Notes: generated from the sequence alone by a model not told the origin. A stretch of DNA of 64,000 bases from an uncultured Bacilli bacterium (GCA_934190785.1 CAKPTA010000003.1:108754-172753), one strand, 5' to 3'. Shown: positions 1 through 8,292, counted from the first letter of the stretch. Program-made: numbers and translations.

Positions 1-1
1 G

Positions 2-868
2 CATTTAACTCGTAAGTATACAAGAGGAACTGACAATAATGCTACAACTTACTATGATGCTGATGTGTATTTTGTAGAAAGAAAATTTGATATAGCTATT
101 ACTGGTTTAACAGTTGAATCTAATACATCTCGACTAGATCAATCAAAAGATGATAATACAAATAATATTATAAATTCTATTATGCCTTTTGATACAGAAA
201 ATTGTGTTAAGTATGATTCTAATTATTTAAAAGGTTATACGTCAGAAAAAAGAGATATTAATATTGATACATTAAAACCATTAGTTTCTGAAGAAGCAAA
301 AGATATAGCTCGTTTTAAAGCCAATGAAACACTAACACAATATGATCGAGGTGTAGCTTGGAGTGATCAAAAATTTGATATAAAAGGTGAGCAATGGAAA
401 TCAGCATATTTACCTGTTTGGCTATATAGTTATCAACAGGTTGAGGGTGACAAAAAAATTCTACATTATGTTGCAGTAAATGCTAGAACAAAAGAAACAA
501 TGGGAAGTGTTCCAATATACATGCCTAAATTGTTTGCTATTTCATTTATACTTGAAATTTTTGGTGTTGTAGCAATGTTAACTGTTGATTCTGATTATAG
601 CTGGATTTTTCTATCAATTGGGTTTTTATATTTTGCACTTATATATGGAAAATATAGAAATAAAGATGCAAGACATACTTATGAATTAGAAACAAAATCA
701 GAGATGTCTAATTTATATAGTGCTGATAAATTTGTACAACATGTATCAGGATTAACCAATTCTGAAATTAGGGGTATGAATAACAAATGTGTTAATGGAG
801 TAAGAATAAATAAAAATATTTTTAATAAAATTTTAGAAGATGGAGAAGCTAGTCAAATAATTAAGTAA
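2..868 (+). CDS. Partial membrane protein resembling the C-terminal half of TFIIB-type zinc-ribbon proteins
   Basis: The reading frame is open from base 2, so the true start lies upstream of the window. The visible part has a soluble domain with the segment LPVWLYSYQ and then VAVNARTKETMGSVP. Two hydrophobic segments follow (around FAISFILEIFGVVAML and WIFLSIGFLYFALIYG), then a charged tail. This arrangement matches the C-terminal half of Firmicutes proteins that begin with a TFIIB/PriA-like zinc ribbon, but the ribbon itself would lie outside the window. Function is unknown in the family. It ends in a terminator shared with tmcAL. Confidence 0.55.
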   Translation, partial: HLTRKYTRGTDNNATTYYDADVYFVERKFDIAITGLTVESNTSRLDQSKDDNTNNIINSIMPFDTENCVKYDSNYLKGYTSEKRDINIDTLKPLVSEEAKDIARFKANETLTQYDRGVAWSDQKFDIKGEQWKSAYLPVWLYSYQQVEGDKKILHYVAVNARTKETMGSVPIYMPKLFAISFILEIFGVVAMLTVDSDYSWIFLSIGFLYFALIYGKYRNKDARHTYELETKSEMSNLYSADKFVQHVSGLTNSEIRGMNNKCVNGVRINKNIFNKILEDGEASQIIK

Positions 869-870
869 AA

Positions 871-905
871 AAAATACATCTATTTTATAATAGGTGTATT
901 TTTAT
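871..905. terminator. Bidirectional terminator between the partial gene and tmcAL
   Basis: ATACATCTAT pairs with ATAGGTGTAT across a six-base loop, flanked by an A run on the left and a T run on the right, so it can serve both convergent genes. The last bases of tmcAL lie in the stem. Confidence 0.75.
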
Positions 906-2031
906 ATTCTGATTCAATCATTTTAATTTTATTTTTTTCATCTAAAATAGATGCATAAACACAAGTAGAACGATATTCTATTTCTAACATTCTATTGTTT
1001 TTGCAAAATCTTGTTATAATTGGGATATTTACATCTTTCTTTACGTAATTTAAGTAGTTTTGTCCTTTTATATTAAATCCTAATATACGAATATACTCAA
1101 TATGTGGAAATAACTTAGCTTCTTCTTTTGTGAAATTGCAAAGAATATGTGTAAACATACGACTTATTTTATTGTATGTATATCTTTTTGTTTTTATTTT
1201 AAATAATAAATCTTCCATGGAAACTGAATTGACAATATTTTTTAAAATTCTATTTTCAATTCCTTCATCAACGGTTTGATATATTTGAATGTTATTTTTT
1301 TCAGTTAATACTTTATACTTTAATAAAGAAAAATATTCATCAATAAAATGTAATTTTTGATTTAAGCATTGTTTGGTAGCATTTGGAACATATTCACTAA
1401 CATTATCACCTTGCTTAAGGGCATATCTGATGCTTGAAGCACTAGTTATAGAACTATTTAATTCAATACTATTATAGTCATTATTTCTCTTAATACAGTA
1501 TGGTACTATATTAGCATCTTGTAACATTATCTCTCTTATATAACTAATTCCTAATATATCATTTGGTTTTTCTATTTTTTTACCAGTTAAAGTAAATATT
1601 GCTTTAGATAAAGCAGTAGGATAATTTATTCCATTATCTAAATATTTTTTTATGAGTTTTTCATACTCTCTATTATTTATTTGGATAGAAGCCATTTGTT
1701 TTAATTTTTCAATATCATTTGTCTCACTACCAAATACAATAGCGTCAACTTTAAGTTCTTTTAATATTTCAATACTAGCTCGTGCAAATACATCAGCACT
1801 TTGTGTTGCAAAAACAAAAGGAAGCTCAATTACAAGATCAATTCCATAATTAAGTGCAAGTTCTGTTTTTTGCCATTTATCTATAATACTAACTTCACCT
1901 CTTTGGGTGAAATTTCCGCTCATAACAAGTACGATAGTGGCATCTTTGAAATTTTCTTTAATATAATTTAAATGATGTAGGTGTCCATTATGAAATGGAT
2001 TATATTCACAAATAATTCCCACACTTCTCAT
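880..2031 (-). CDS. tmcAL: tRNA(Met) cytidine acetate ligase TmcAL (YlbM)
   Basis: TmcAL activates acetate with ATP and acetylates the wobble C34 of elongator tRNA(Met). The start MRSVGIICEYNPFHNGH contains the nucleotidyltransferase-like ATP-binding signature (EYNPFHNGH) that defines the family. The block VMSGNFTQRGE and the motif FGSETND are also typical. At 383 residues it is slightly shorter than the roughly 400-residue Bacillus protein. It lies divergently next to yceD-rpmF, as ylbM lies next to ylbN-rpmF in B. subtilis, which supports the call. Confidence 0.95.
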   Translation of the reverse strand: MRSVGIICEYNPFHNGHLHHLNYIKENFKDATIVLVMSGNFTQRGEVSIIDKWQKTELALNYGIDLVIELPFVFATQSADVFARASIEILKELKVDAIVFGSETNDIEKLKQMASIQINNREYEKLIKKYLDNGINYPTALSKAIFTLTGKKIEKPNDILGISYIREIMLQDANIVPYCIKRNNDYNSIELNSSITSASSIRYALKQGDNVSEYVPNATKQCLNQKLHFIDEYFSLLKYKVLTEKNNIQIYQTVDEGIENRILKNIVNSVSMEDLLFKIKTKRYTYNKISRMFTHILCNFTKEEAKLFPHIEYIRILGFNIKGQNYLNYVKKDVNIPIITRFCKNNRMLEIEYRSTCVYASILDEKNKIKMIESEYKNTPIIK

Positions 2032-2111
2032 ACTATCACCACTTATACTATAACATAAAATAATTGAAAAAAAAAGCTGTATATGGTATCATATACATGA
2101 GGGATGAAGAT

Positions 2112-2597
2112 ATGCATATAGATGTAACTAGATTGAAAAGTGGCATAGATACATTCATTTATTTTAATAATGAAGTATTATATGATAAAGAATTAGCAAA
2201 AAACACAGACTTAATAGATTTAAAAGATACTAAAATTGAAGGAAAAATTACAAAAGATACACTTGGAAATTTTTACCTAGATTGTAAACTTGATGGTATT
2301 ATGATTTTACCATGTGCGATTACATTAAAACCTGTTGATTATCATTTTTCAACTGAAATTACAGGAAATATTGAAGATTTATATGAAGAAATTGATAAAA
2401 ATTTAAAAAAGTCAGAAAATTCTATTGATATTTTACCAATTATATGGGAAAATATATTAATGGAAATGCCCATGAGAGTTGTAAGCGACGATTTATCAGA
2501 TGCTAAAACGAGCGGAGATGGATGGAAGATTATAACGGAAGAGGAGAAATCATATGTAAATCCTGAGTTTGAAAAACTAAAAGATTTACTTAAATGA
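2112..2597 (+). CDS. yceD: YceD/DUF177 family protein (YlbN)
   Basis: The family is linked to accumulation of 23S rRNA and is found upstream of rpmF across bacteria. I start it at the ATG giving MHIDVTRLKSG, because GAGGG lies about nine bases upstream and homologues begin similarly; in-frame ATGs further up lack this. The core CDGIMILPCAITLKPVDYHF-type segment has the DUF177 pattern of a CxxPC-like turn, here with only partial cysteines. The C-terminal part ends with VNPEFEKLKDLL, like the conserved DPR-F-L-LL tail. It is 17 bases upstream of rpmF, so the two are probably co-transcribed. Confidence 0.85.
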   Translation: MHIDVTRLKSGIDTFIYFNNEVLYDKELAKNTDLIDLKDTKIEGKITKDTLGNFYLDCKLDGIMILPCAITLKPVDYHFSTEITGNIEDLYEEIDKNLKKSENSIDILPIIWENILMEMPMRVVSDDLSDAKTSGDGWKIITEEEKSYVNPEFEKLKDLLK

Positions 2598-2613
2598 AAA
2601 GCGAGGTGTTAAT

Positions 2614-2829
2614 ATGTTAAAGTTAGATATTCAATTGTTTGCTGTACCATTTAGAAAAACAAGTAAAACACGTAAAAGAATGCGCCGTACTCACTACAAA
2701 ATTAGTGAAAATGGAACAACAACTTGTCCTAAATGTGGAGAAGCAATAAGACCACATAGAGTATGTAAAGCTTGTGGAACTTATAAAGGTAAAGATGTTA
2801 TTAACAAAGAAGAAGAAACAACAAAATAG
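2614..2829 (+). CDS. rpmF: Ribosomal protein L32 with an N-terminal Prp-like propeptide
   Basis: L32 is a zinc-ribbon protein of the 50S subunit. Residues 10-71 match normal L32: AVPFRKTSKTRKR, then CPKCG and CKACG as zinc ligands. It is preceded by nine extra residues, so the product begins MLKLDIQLFAVPFRKTSK. The extension is nearly identical to the L27 propeptide of Firmicutes (MLKLNLQFF before A), which the cysteine protease Prp removes. Cleavage after F9 would leave AVPF..., the usual L32 N-terminus without Met. The extension must be translated: GAGGTG sits at 2602-2607, and no other ATG precedes the AVPF codons. It follows yceD, the usual order. Confidence 0.95.
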   Translation: MLKLDIQLFAVPFRKTSKTRKRMRRTHYKISENGTTTCPKCGEAIRPHRVCKACGTYKGKDVINKEEETTK

Positions 2830-2839
2830 TTGTTTTTTT
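2816..2839 (+). terminator. Terminator after rpmF
   Basis: AAACAAC pairs with GTTGTTT across the stop codon and is followed by a T run. Confidence 0.7.
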
Positions 2840-2902
2840 GTTTGAAAAATTATTTTGACTTTATTATGAAAAAAAGATATAATATTGGAGTAAGGTGATG
2901 AT

Positions 2903-3262
2903 ATGAAAAGCAAAGGATTTACTTTAATTGAAGTAATTGCAGTGATACTGCTTATAGGACTTCTTACTATTATGGTTATTCCATCTGTGATAAATCAAGT
3001 TGGGAATAAAAAAGAAGAGGTAAATGATATAACAAAAAACATGATTTTTTCTGCTACAAAATTATATCTTGATAACAATGATATAGAAGTTACAGATACA
3101 AATTGCGATATAACACTGCAAAAATTAATTGACTATGGTCTTTTAGATAAGAATGCAGCAACTTATCCATCTGGAGTAGAAATTCCAACTAATCGTATCA
3201 TAAAGATCACTAAAAATAAATATAATCAATATGATTACAGTATTGTAAAGAAATGTAATTAA
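2903..3262 (+). CDS. Type IV prepilin-like protein (minor pilin or pseudopilin)
   Basis: The N-terminus MKSKGFTLIEVIAVILLIGLL is a class III signal: a short basic leader ending in G, mature Phe1 and Glu5, and a hydrophobic helix, which is what prepilin peptidase processes. The helix continues as a charged alpha segment (NQVGNKKEEVNDI), and the small C-terminal domain has two cysteines that could pair (TNCDI and KKCN at the end). An AGGTGATGATATG ribosome site precedes it. No pilus ATPase, PilC-like protein or peptidase is nearby, so the assembly machine must be elsewhere. A second prepilin starts at 63858. Confidence 0.8.
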   Translation: MKSKGFTLIEVIAVILLIGLLTIMVIPSVINQVGNKKEEVNDITKNMIFSATKLYLDNNDIEVTDTNCDITLQKLIDYGLLDKNAATYPSGVEIPTNRIIKITKNKYNQYDYSIVKKCN

Positions 3263-3272
3263 GGAGGGTATT

Positions 3273-3590
3273 ATGCCAGCTATTGTTCAGTATATAATAA
3301 TTATTTTTATATTAATTGTAATCGCACTTGCAATTACAAAATCAAAAAGAAAAGATTTTAAAATAGAAGCTAATAAATTAGTTTCATATCTAGGTGGTAA
3401 AGATAATATCATAAGTTATGAAGTTAATCAATCTCGTTTTATTGTTACATTGAATGATGTTTCAATTGTTAATAAAGAGGGAATCCAAAAACTAGGAGCA
3501 CAGGGAATAGTTGAGATTGATAATCAGTTAAAAATTATTTTAGGTGATGGAGCTAAACAATTAAAAAAACATATTGATGACTTAAAGTGA
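3273..3590 (+). CDS. Membrane-anchored PTS EIIB-like domain lacking the phospho-cysteine
   Basis: One N-terminal transmembrane helix (residues about 4-22) is followed by a domain close to the glucose-family EIIB fold: LVSYLGGKDNI, SRFIVTLNDVS, VNKEGIQKLGAQGIVE and IILGDGAKQLKKHI. In active EIIB a cysteine in the pattern ACxTRLR is phosphorylated; here the aligned stretch is EVNQSRFIV, with Asn52 at the Cys position. No EIIC or EIIA is adjacent. I infer a non-catalytic, possibly regulatory or sensing domain at the membrane. It begins 10 bases after the prepilin gene with an AGGAGG site, so the two may form one transcript. Confidence 0.7.
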   Translation: MPAIVQYIIIIFILIVIALAITKSKRKDFKIEANKLVSYLGGKDNIISYEVNQSRFIVTLNDVSIVNKEGIQKLGAQGIVEIDNQLKIILGDGAKQLKKHIDDLK

Positions 3591-3610
3591 TAAATTTTAT
3601 CACTTTTTTT
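3584..3610 (+). terminator. Terminator after the EIIB-like gene
   Basis: AAAGTGATAAA pairs with TTTATCACTTT and is followed by T residues; the stop codon is in the stem. Confidence 0.75.
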
Positions 3611-3615
3611 CATGG

Positions 3616-3632
3616 TTCGACACAGAACGACA
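3616..3632 (+). promoter_or_regulatory. Two tandem Spo0A boxes upstream of the histidine kinase gene
   Basis: TTCGACA (the exact reverse complement of the 0A box TGTCGAA) at 3616-3622 is followed, one helical turn later, by AACGACA at 3626-3632, a six-of-seven match. They lie 35-50 bases before the kinase start. Control by Spo0A~P is inferred from motif and spacing. Confidence 0.6.
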
Positions 3633-3666
3633 TGAGAAAATTGTAAATTTTTAGTGGGGTGAAAAA

Positions 3667-4878
3667 ATGAAATTATTAGAAATTACAATTTTGAATTATG
3701 TTGTCTTAATTTTTCCTATGATATTATATATTTTATATCAAATGTATAGTAAAACATTGGATAAAGATAAAAATGAGTTATATTTAGATATTGCTTTTAT
3801 TTCATCTTTTTATTTAATAGTATGTTATGGCGTAAATAATATTAATTTGTTTTCATTACTTCTTATTAATGTTCCTTTAATAATAGCTTATGTTAGTAAA
3901 AGATATTTAAGTGTTTTATTTTTATCAATCATGATTTCATATTATTATTATACTTATCTAGATTTGTCTATTTACTTATTATTTATAGAATATATTTTTT
4001 ACTTTTTAATATTTACTCTTAATAACGATAGCAAATATAACATATATATTGTTACTTTAACTAAGATAATAATATTTATTAGTGAGTTATATTTTTTAAA
4101 ACATTATAATCTAATATATATAATAAAAGCATCAATTGTATTTGTAATTGGTATATATGGTATGATGACGCTACGCCGTATTTCTAAAAATATTTTAAAA
4201 CTTTATAAATCGATTCAACAGTTAGAAGAAGAAAAACAAATAAGAGAATCATTATTTAAAATAACACATGAAATAAAAAATCCAATTGCTGTATGTAAGG
4301 GATATTTAGATATGTTTGATGTTAATAATATTGAACATAGTAGAAAATATATTCCAATTTTAAAAGGTGAGATAAAAAGAGTACTAACTATTTTAGAGGA
4401 TTTTTTATCAATATCAAAAATAAAAGTTGATAAGGATATTATCGATATATATATGCTTCTTGAAGATGTTATTGATAATTTTGAACCACTTCTTAATGAT
4501 AAAAAGGTAAAAGTTATTTCACACATACCAGATGAGGAGTTATATTTAATGGCTGACTATAATAGAGTAAGCCAAGTATTTTTGAATATTATCAAAAACA
4601 GTATTGAAGCTATGTGTGATACTAAAGCAGGATTAATTGAAATTGATTGTAGAGAACTTGATAATCGTGTATTTATTGATGTTAAAGATAATGGTTGTGG
4701 TATTTCTAGTGAAAATATAAAAAGAATGAATGAACCTTTTTTTACAACCAAACAAAATGGAACAGGTCTTGGAGTATATCTTTCACGTGAGATAATAAAA
4801 GAACATGGTGGAAATATAACATATAATTCATCATCATCAGGTACAACGGCAACAATTTGTTTACCAAAAGGAATATAA
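3667..4878 (+). CDS. Membrane sensor histidine kinase, KinB-like (candidate Spo0A-pathway kinase)
   Basis: The first 170 or so residues form about six hydrophobic helices without an obvious extracellular domain. The phospho-acceptor is His201 in FKITHEIKNPIAVCKGYL. The ATPase domain has the N box (FLNIIKNSIEAM), G1 (DVKDNGCGIS), F box (EPFFTTKQ) and G2 (GTGLGVYLSREII). This order and the HEIKNPIA-GYL box resemble the sporulation kinases KinB and KinD. No response regulator is adjacent, so it is an orphan kinase, as phosphorelay kinases are. GTGGGGTG precedes the start. Two 0A boxes lie upstream, suggesting feedback from Spo0A. Confidence 0.85.
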   Translation: MKLLEITILNYVVLIFPMILYILYQMYSKTLDKDKNELYLDIAFISSFYLIVCYGVNNINLFSLLLINVPLIIAYVSKRYLSVLFLSIMISYYYYTYLDLSIYLLFIEYIFYFLIFTLNNDSKYNIYIVTLTKIIIFISELYFLKHYNLIYIIKASIVFVIGIYGMMTLRRISKNILKLYKSIQQLEEEKQIRESLFKITHEIKNPIAVCKGYLDMFDVNNIEHSRKYIPILKGEIKRVLTILEDFLSISKIKVDKDIIDIYMLLEDVIDNFEPLLNDKKVKVISHIPDEELYLMADYNRVSQVFLNIIKNSIEAMCDTKAGLIEIDCRELDNRVFIDVKDNGCGISSENIKRMNEPFFTTKQNGTGLGVYLSREIIKEHGGNITYNSSSSGTTATICLPKGI

Positions 4879-4883
4879 AAAAA

Positions 4884-4907
4884 GATATTAAGTTATTTCT
4901 TAATATC
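4884..4907 (-). terminator. Terminator of rnj
   Basis: GATATTAAG and CTTAATATC pair across a six-base loop that holds the rnj stop codon. The A run at 4877-4883 gives the U tract on the minus strand. Confidence 0.65.
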
Positions 4908-6563
4908 CATTATTACAGGAAGGATAATTGGATGTCTTCCTGTTTTTTCTTGTATATATGAGTTTAGTGTATTTGTGATTTCTGTTTTTATGTCAGCATA
5001 GCTTATAGTTCCATGTAGTTTTGATAAAATTGCTTTTTTACTAATTACTTCAAGTTCTTTTAATAAAGCTTCGTTTTCATTAACAAGAACAAATCCTCTT
5101 GTTGTAATGTTTACTTTTCCAAGTAACTTAGCATGCATAACATCAATATTAGCTATTACAACAACAATTCCATCATTAGCCATTATTTTGCGGTCTTTAA
5201 TTACAGCGGCTCCTACATCACCAATTCTGTTACCATCAACATAAACATCACCTGCTTGAATTACACCAGCTCTTTTAATTTTGCCCTTGTACATTGAAAG
5301 AACATCACCATTTCCAAGTACAAAAGTATTTTCTTTTGGTATTCCACACATTACGCCTATATCCGCATGTCTTTTAAGCATTCTATATTCACCGTGAAAT
5401 GGCATAAAATACTTTGGCCTCATAAGTCTAAGCATTAATTTTAATTCTTCTTCGCTACCATGACCTGATGTATGTATATCACTTAGTGATGTGTTAGTAA
5501 ATACTCTAACACCCTTTAAATATAACTTATTTATAGTTCTAGAAATACTAAGAGCATTTCCTGGTATAGCAGAAGATGAGAATATAACAACATCATCAGG
5601 TTGTAACTTTATTTGTTTATGACTTCCATCAGCTATTCTAGATAAAGCGGCAAGTGGTTCGCCTTGACTTCCTGTGCAAAGTAAGCAAACTTTATCTGGA
5701 GGAAGATGATTAGCTTCATCTGCCGAAATAAAGATTTCCTTATTTTTAATATATCCACCTTCAATAGATATTTCAATATTGTTTTCCATACTTCTTCCGA
5801 ATGTTGTTATTTTTCTACCATTACGTTTACAAGTATCAACAATATGTTTCAAACGATATATATTAGAGGCAAATGTTGCAATAATAATACGTCCCTTTTC
5901 TCTCTTAAATATTTCTGATAGAGCATTATCTACTTTTGATTCACTAGCACTCATACCTTCATTTAAAGCATTTGTACTATCACTCATAAGTAGTGTAACA
6001 CCTCTTTTTCCAATTTCAGCCATTTTATGTAAATTAGCCATAGGTCCAATTGGCGTTAAATCGAATTTAAAGTCTCCTGTTGTAACAACAACACCATTTG
6101 GAGTTGTGATACAAATTCCGTGTGAATCAGGGATAGAGTGTGTTGTTCTAAAGAACTCTACTGTGATATTTTTAAATTTAACTTTAGTTTTTTCATCATA
6201 TACAATTAAATTCTTATATGTTATATTTCTATCCTCTAATTTTTTACGAATTAATCCAATTGCTTGATTTGGAGCATAAATAACAGGAATATTTACTGTT
6301 TGTAATAAAAATGGTATTCCTCCAATATGATCCTCATGACCATGTGTAATAAATAATGCTTTTATTTTACTTTCATTTTTCTTAAGAAATGTAAAGTCTG
6401 GAATAACATAATCAACTCCCATAAGTTCTCCTTCTGGAAAAGTTATTCCAACATCAGTTATTACAATTTCATTCTCATGCATTACACAATACATGTTTTT
6501 TCCGACTTCACCTAGTCCACCTAACGCGAATATTTTGGTGTCTTCTTTTTCTAATAATTTCAT
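4893..6563 (-). CDS. rnj: Ribonuclease J
   Basis: RNase J is a metallo-beta-lactamase/beta-CASP nuclease with 5'-3' exonuclease and endonuclease activity, central to mRNA decay and rRNA maturation in Firmicutes. The product begins FALGGLGEVGKNMY and carries the zinc motif THGHEDHIGG around residue 75, MSDSTNAL, TFASNIYRL, LCTGSQGEPLAALSRI and the late SGHGSEEELKLML and PFHGEYRML blocks. Its 556 residues are normal. Only one paralogue (J1 versus J2) is visible in the window and I do not assign which. A consensus promoter lies upstream. Confidence 0.97.
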   Translation of the reverse strand: MKLLEKEDTKIFALGGLGEVGKNMYCVMHENEIVITDVGITFPEGELMGVDYVIPDFTFLKKNESKIKALFITHGHEDHIGGIPFLLQTVNIPVIYAPNQAIGLIRKKLEDRNITYKNLIVYDEKTKVKFKNITVEFFRTTHSIPDSHGICITTPNGVVVTTGDFKFDLTPIGPMANLHKMAEIGKRGVTLLMSDSTNALNEGMSASESKVDNALSEIFKREKGRIIIATFASNIYRLKHIVDTCKRNGRKITTFGRSMENNIEISIEGGYIKNKEIFISADEANHLPPDKVCLLCTGSQGEPLAALSRIADGSHKQIKLQPDDVVIFSSSAIPGNALSISRTINKLYLKGVRVFTNTSLSDIHTSGHGSEEELKLMLRLMRPKYFMPFHGEYRMLKRHADIGVMCGIPKENTFVLGNGDVLSMYKGKIKRAGVIQAGDVYVDGNRIGDVGAAVIKDRKIMANDGIVVVIANIDVMHAKLLGKVNITTRGFVLVNENEALLKELEVISKKAILSKLHGTISYADIKTEITNTLNSYIQEKTGRHPIILPVIMDIKK

Positions 6564-6608
6564 TAATTACTCCTTTCTTTTTTATAAGTATTAAAGTCCG
6601 CCTTAAAC

Positions 6609-6637
6609 ATTATACATTTTTTCTTTGCATTTGTCCA
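6609..6637 (-). promoter_or_regulatory. Sigma-A promoter of rnj
   Basis: On the minus strand TGGACA and TATAAT are separated by 17 bases, about 50-75 bases before the rnj start. Confidence 0.7.
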
Positions 6638-6738
6638 GTTTAACTAAAATCCTGTTTTTAATACAGATATTTTATGGAAATCTTTAACAATACTGGTAAT
6701 TTTTATTAATTTAGTGTATGATTATTTAAGGTGATAAT

Positions 6739-7725
6739 ATGGGATTATTTGATAAATTTAAAAATATATTTAAAACAGAAGAAAAACATGATACCCATGA
6801 ATATGAAGAAGGTCTTGCTAAAACAAGAAAAGAATTTACATCAAAATTAAATTTACTTACTCTAAAGTATAACAAAATAGATGAAGAATATTATGAAGAA
6901 TTAGAAGATATTTTAATTACTGCAGACATTGGAGTAAATACCGTAATGAAATTTATGGATAAATTAAGAAAACGTGTCAGAAATGAAAATATTTTAAAAC
7001 CTTCTGATTTAAAAGAAATAATTGTAGATGAGATGTTTATTACTTATGTTCAAAATGAAATTATTGTAAATAAAATAAACTTTAGTGATAATGGTCCCAC
7101 TGTTATTTTATTTGTTGGCGTAAATGGTGTTGGTAAAACAACTACAATAGGGAAAATGGCTTATAAGTTTAAAAATGAAGGTAAAAAAGTTTTATTAATT
7201 GCAGGTGATACATTTAGAGCAGGAGCTGTAGAGCAGTTAGTAGAATGGTCTAACTTTACTAATTCTGATATTGTATATAGAGAAAATAGTGACCCTGCAA
7301 GTGTTGTCTTCGATGGTTTAAAAAAAGCAACAAATGAAGATTATGATGTTGTTTTAATAGATACAGCCGGTCGTCTTCAAAATAAAGTTAATTTGATGAA
7401 TGAACTTGAAAAGATAAATAAAGTTATAAGTAATTGTATACCAAATGCTCCCCATGAGACCCTTCTTGTTATTGATGGTACAACAGGACAAAATGGAATT
7501 AGTCAGGCTAAGAGCTTTAAGGAAATAACTAACATAACTGGTATTGTTTTAACTAAATTAGATGGTACAGCTAAAGGAGGAATTGTTTTAGCTATAAAAG
7601 AAGAGGTTGGACTTCCAGTCAAATTTATTGGTCTTGGTGAAAAAGCTGATGATCTAAAAGTATTTGATATTGAAAAATATATATATGGATTATTTAAAGA
7701 TTGGGAGAATGAATATGAAAAATAA
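6739..7725 (+). CDS. ftsY: Signal recognition particle receptor FtsY
   Basis: FtsY is the SRP receptor GTPase that docks ribosome-SRP complexes at the membrane. After a short charged N-terminus (about 30 residues, much shorter than the acidic A domain of E. coli) come the helical N domain and the G domain. Its motifs are GVNGVGKTTTIGKMA (G1), DTFRAGAVEQL (G2), DTAGR (G3) and TKLDGTAKGG (G4), with the final GLGEKADDL. The 328-residue length is that of the Bacillus protein. The ylxM and ffh genes follow after an interruption, so the SRP genes are still clustered. Confidence 0.97.
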   Translation: MGLFDKFKNIFKTEEKHDTHEYEEGLAKTRKEFTSKLNLLTLKYNKIDEEYYEELEDILITADIGVNTVMKFMDKLRKRVRNENILKPSDLKEIIVDEMFITYVQNEIIVNKINFSDNGPTVILFVGVNGVGKTTTIGKMAYKFKNEGKKVLLIAGDTFRAGAVEQLVEWSNFTNSDIVYRENSDPASVVFDGLKKATNEDYDVVLIDTAGRLQNKVNLMNELEKINKVISNCIPNAPHETLLVIDGTTGQNGISQAKSFKEITNITGIVLTKLDGTAKGGIVLAIKEEVGLPVKFIGLGEKADDLKVFDIEKYIYGLFKDWENEYEK

Positions 7726-7999
7726 AACAGTATATGAAGTTTTAAAATCAAATGGTAGAATTGACAATATAGGAATATTTCTTCAAATTATAATTGTTAT
7801 ATTTTTAGCTATTACATCAGTTATTACATTATTTATTAAAAAGGCAGAAGTTATAATGTATTTACTTCTTGGTCTTACATTTATTATTATGGCTTACAAT
7901 AATCATAATATTTTCAAGAGAAAAACTTTTACAATAATTTATTTAGTTATGGGGATTTTATTTATGATTTTGACAGGAATGATGTTAATTGGAAAATAG
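7715..7999 (+). CDS. Small integral membrane protein of unknown function
   Basis: I do not recognise this 94-residue protein. It has three predicted membrane helices (IFLQIIIVIFLAITSVITLF, VIMYLLLGLTFIIMAY and FTIIYLVMGILFMILTGMML) and a short cytoplasmic N-terminus. I chose the ATG at 7715 because GGGAG lies seven bases upstream. It overlaps the end of ftsY by 11 bases and the start of ylxM, so it is translated from the ftsY transcript. Confidence 0.7.
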   Translation: MKNKTVYEVLKSNGRIDNIGIFLQIIIVIFLAITSVITLFIKKAEVIMYLLLGLTFIIMAYNNHNIFKRKTFTIIYLVMGILFMILTGMMLIGK

Positions 8000-8288
8000 A
8001 ATTTATTTAATGGACTTATTTGATTTATATGGTAAGTTATTTACAGAAAAACAACAAGAATATTTTATAGATTATTATTTTAACAATTTAACATTAGCTG
8101 AAATAGGTGAAAATAATAATATTTCTAGGGCTGCTGTTCATAGTACTATTAAAGAAGTAGAACAAAAATTAATTTATTATGAAGATAAAATAAAATTATA
8201 TAAAAAAAGACAAGAACTTGAAAAAGTTATAGATAATTTAAATTTAGAACAAAAGAATAAAATAAAAAAAATCTTAGAAGAGGAGTGA
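7989..8288 (+). CDS. ylxM: YlxM/UPF0122 helix-turn-helix protein
   Basis: YlxM proteins are small sigma-region-4-like proteins encoded next to ffh and linked to the SRP cycle. The family pattern is clear: LFDLYGKLFTEKQQEYF, YYFNNLTLAEIGENNNISR, AAVHSTIKEVEQKL, then a helical tail. The frame opens with TTG at 7989; the first ATG is at 8010 and starts MDLFDLYGKL. Neither has an ideal Shine-Dalgarno sequence, so the start is uncertain by seven codons. It normally precedes ffh directly; here a 2.6-kb block separates them. Confidence 0.85.
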   Translation: MENRIYLMDLFDLYGKLFTEKQQEYFIDYYFNNLTLAEIGENNNISRAAVHSTIKEVEQKLIYYEDKIKLYKKRQELEKVIDNLNLEQKNKIKKILEEE

Positions 8289-8292
8289 TAGT

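Noticed and set aside
5779..6267. 162-codon open frame on the plus strand within rnj
   Set aside because: It lies wholly antisense to the well-conserved RNase J gene, has no ribosome site and reads as hydrophobic filler.
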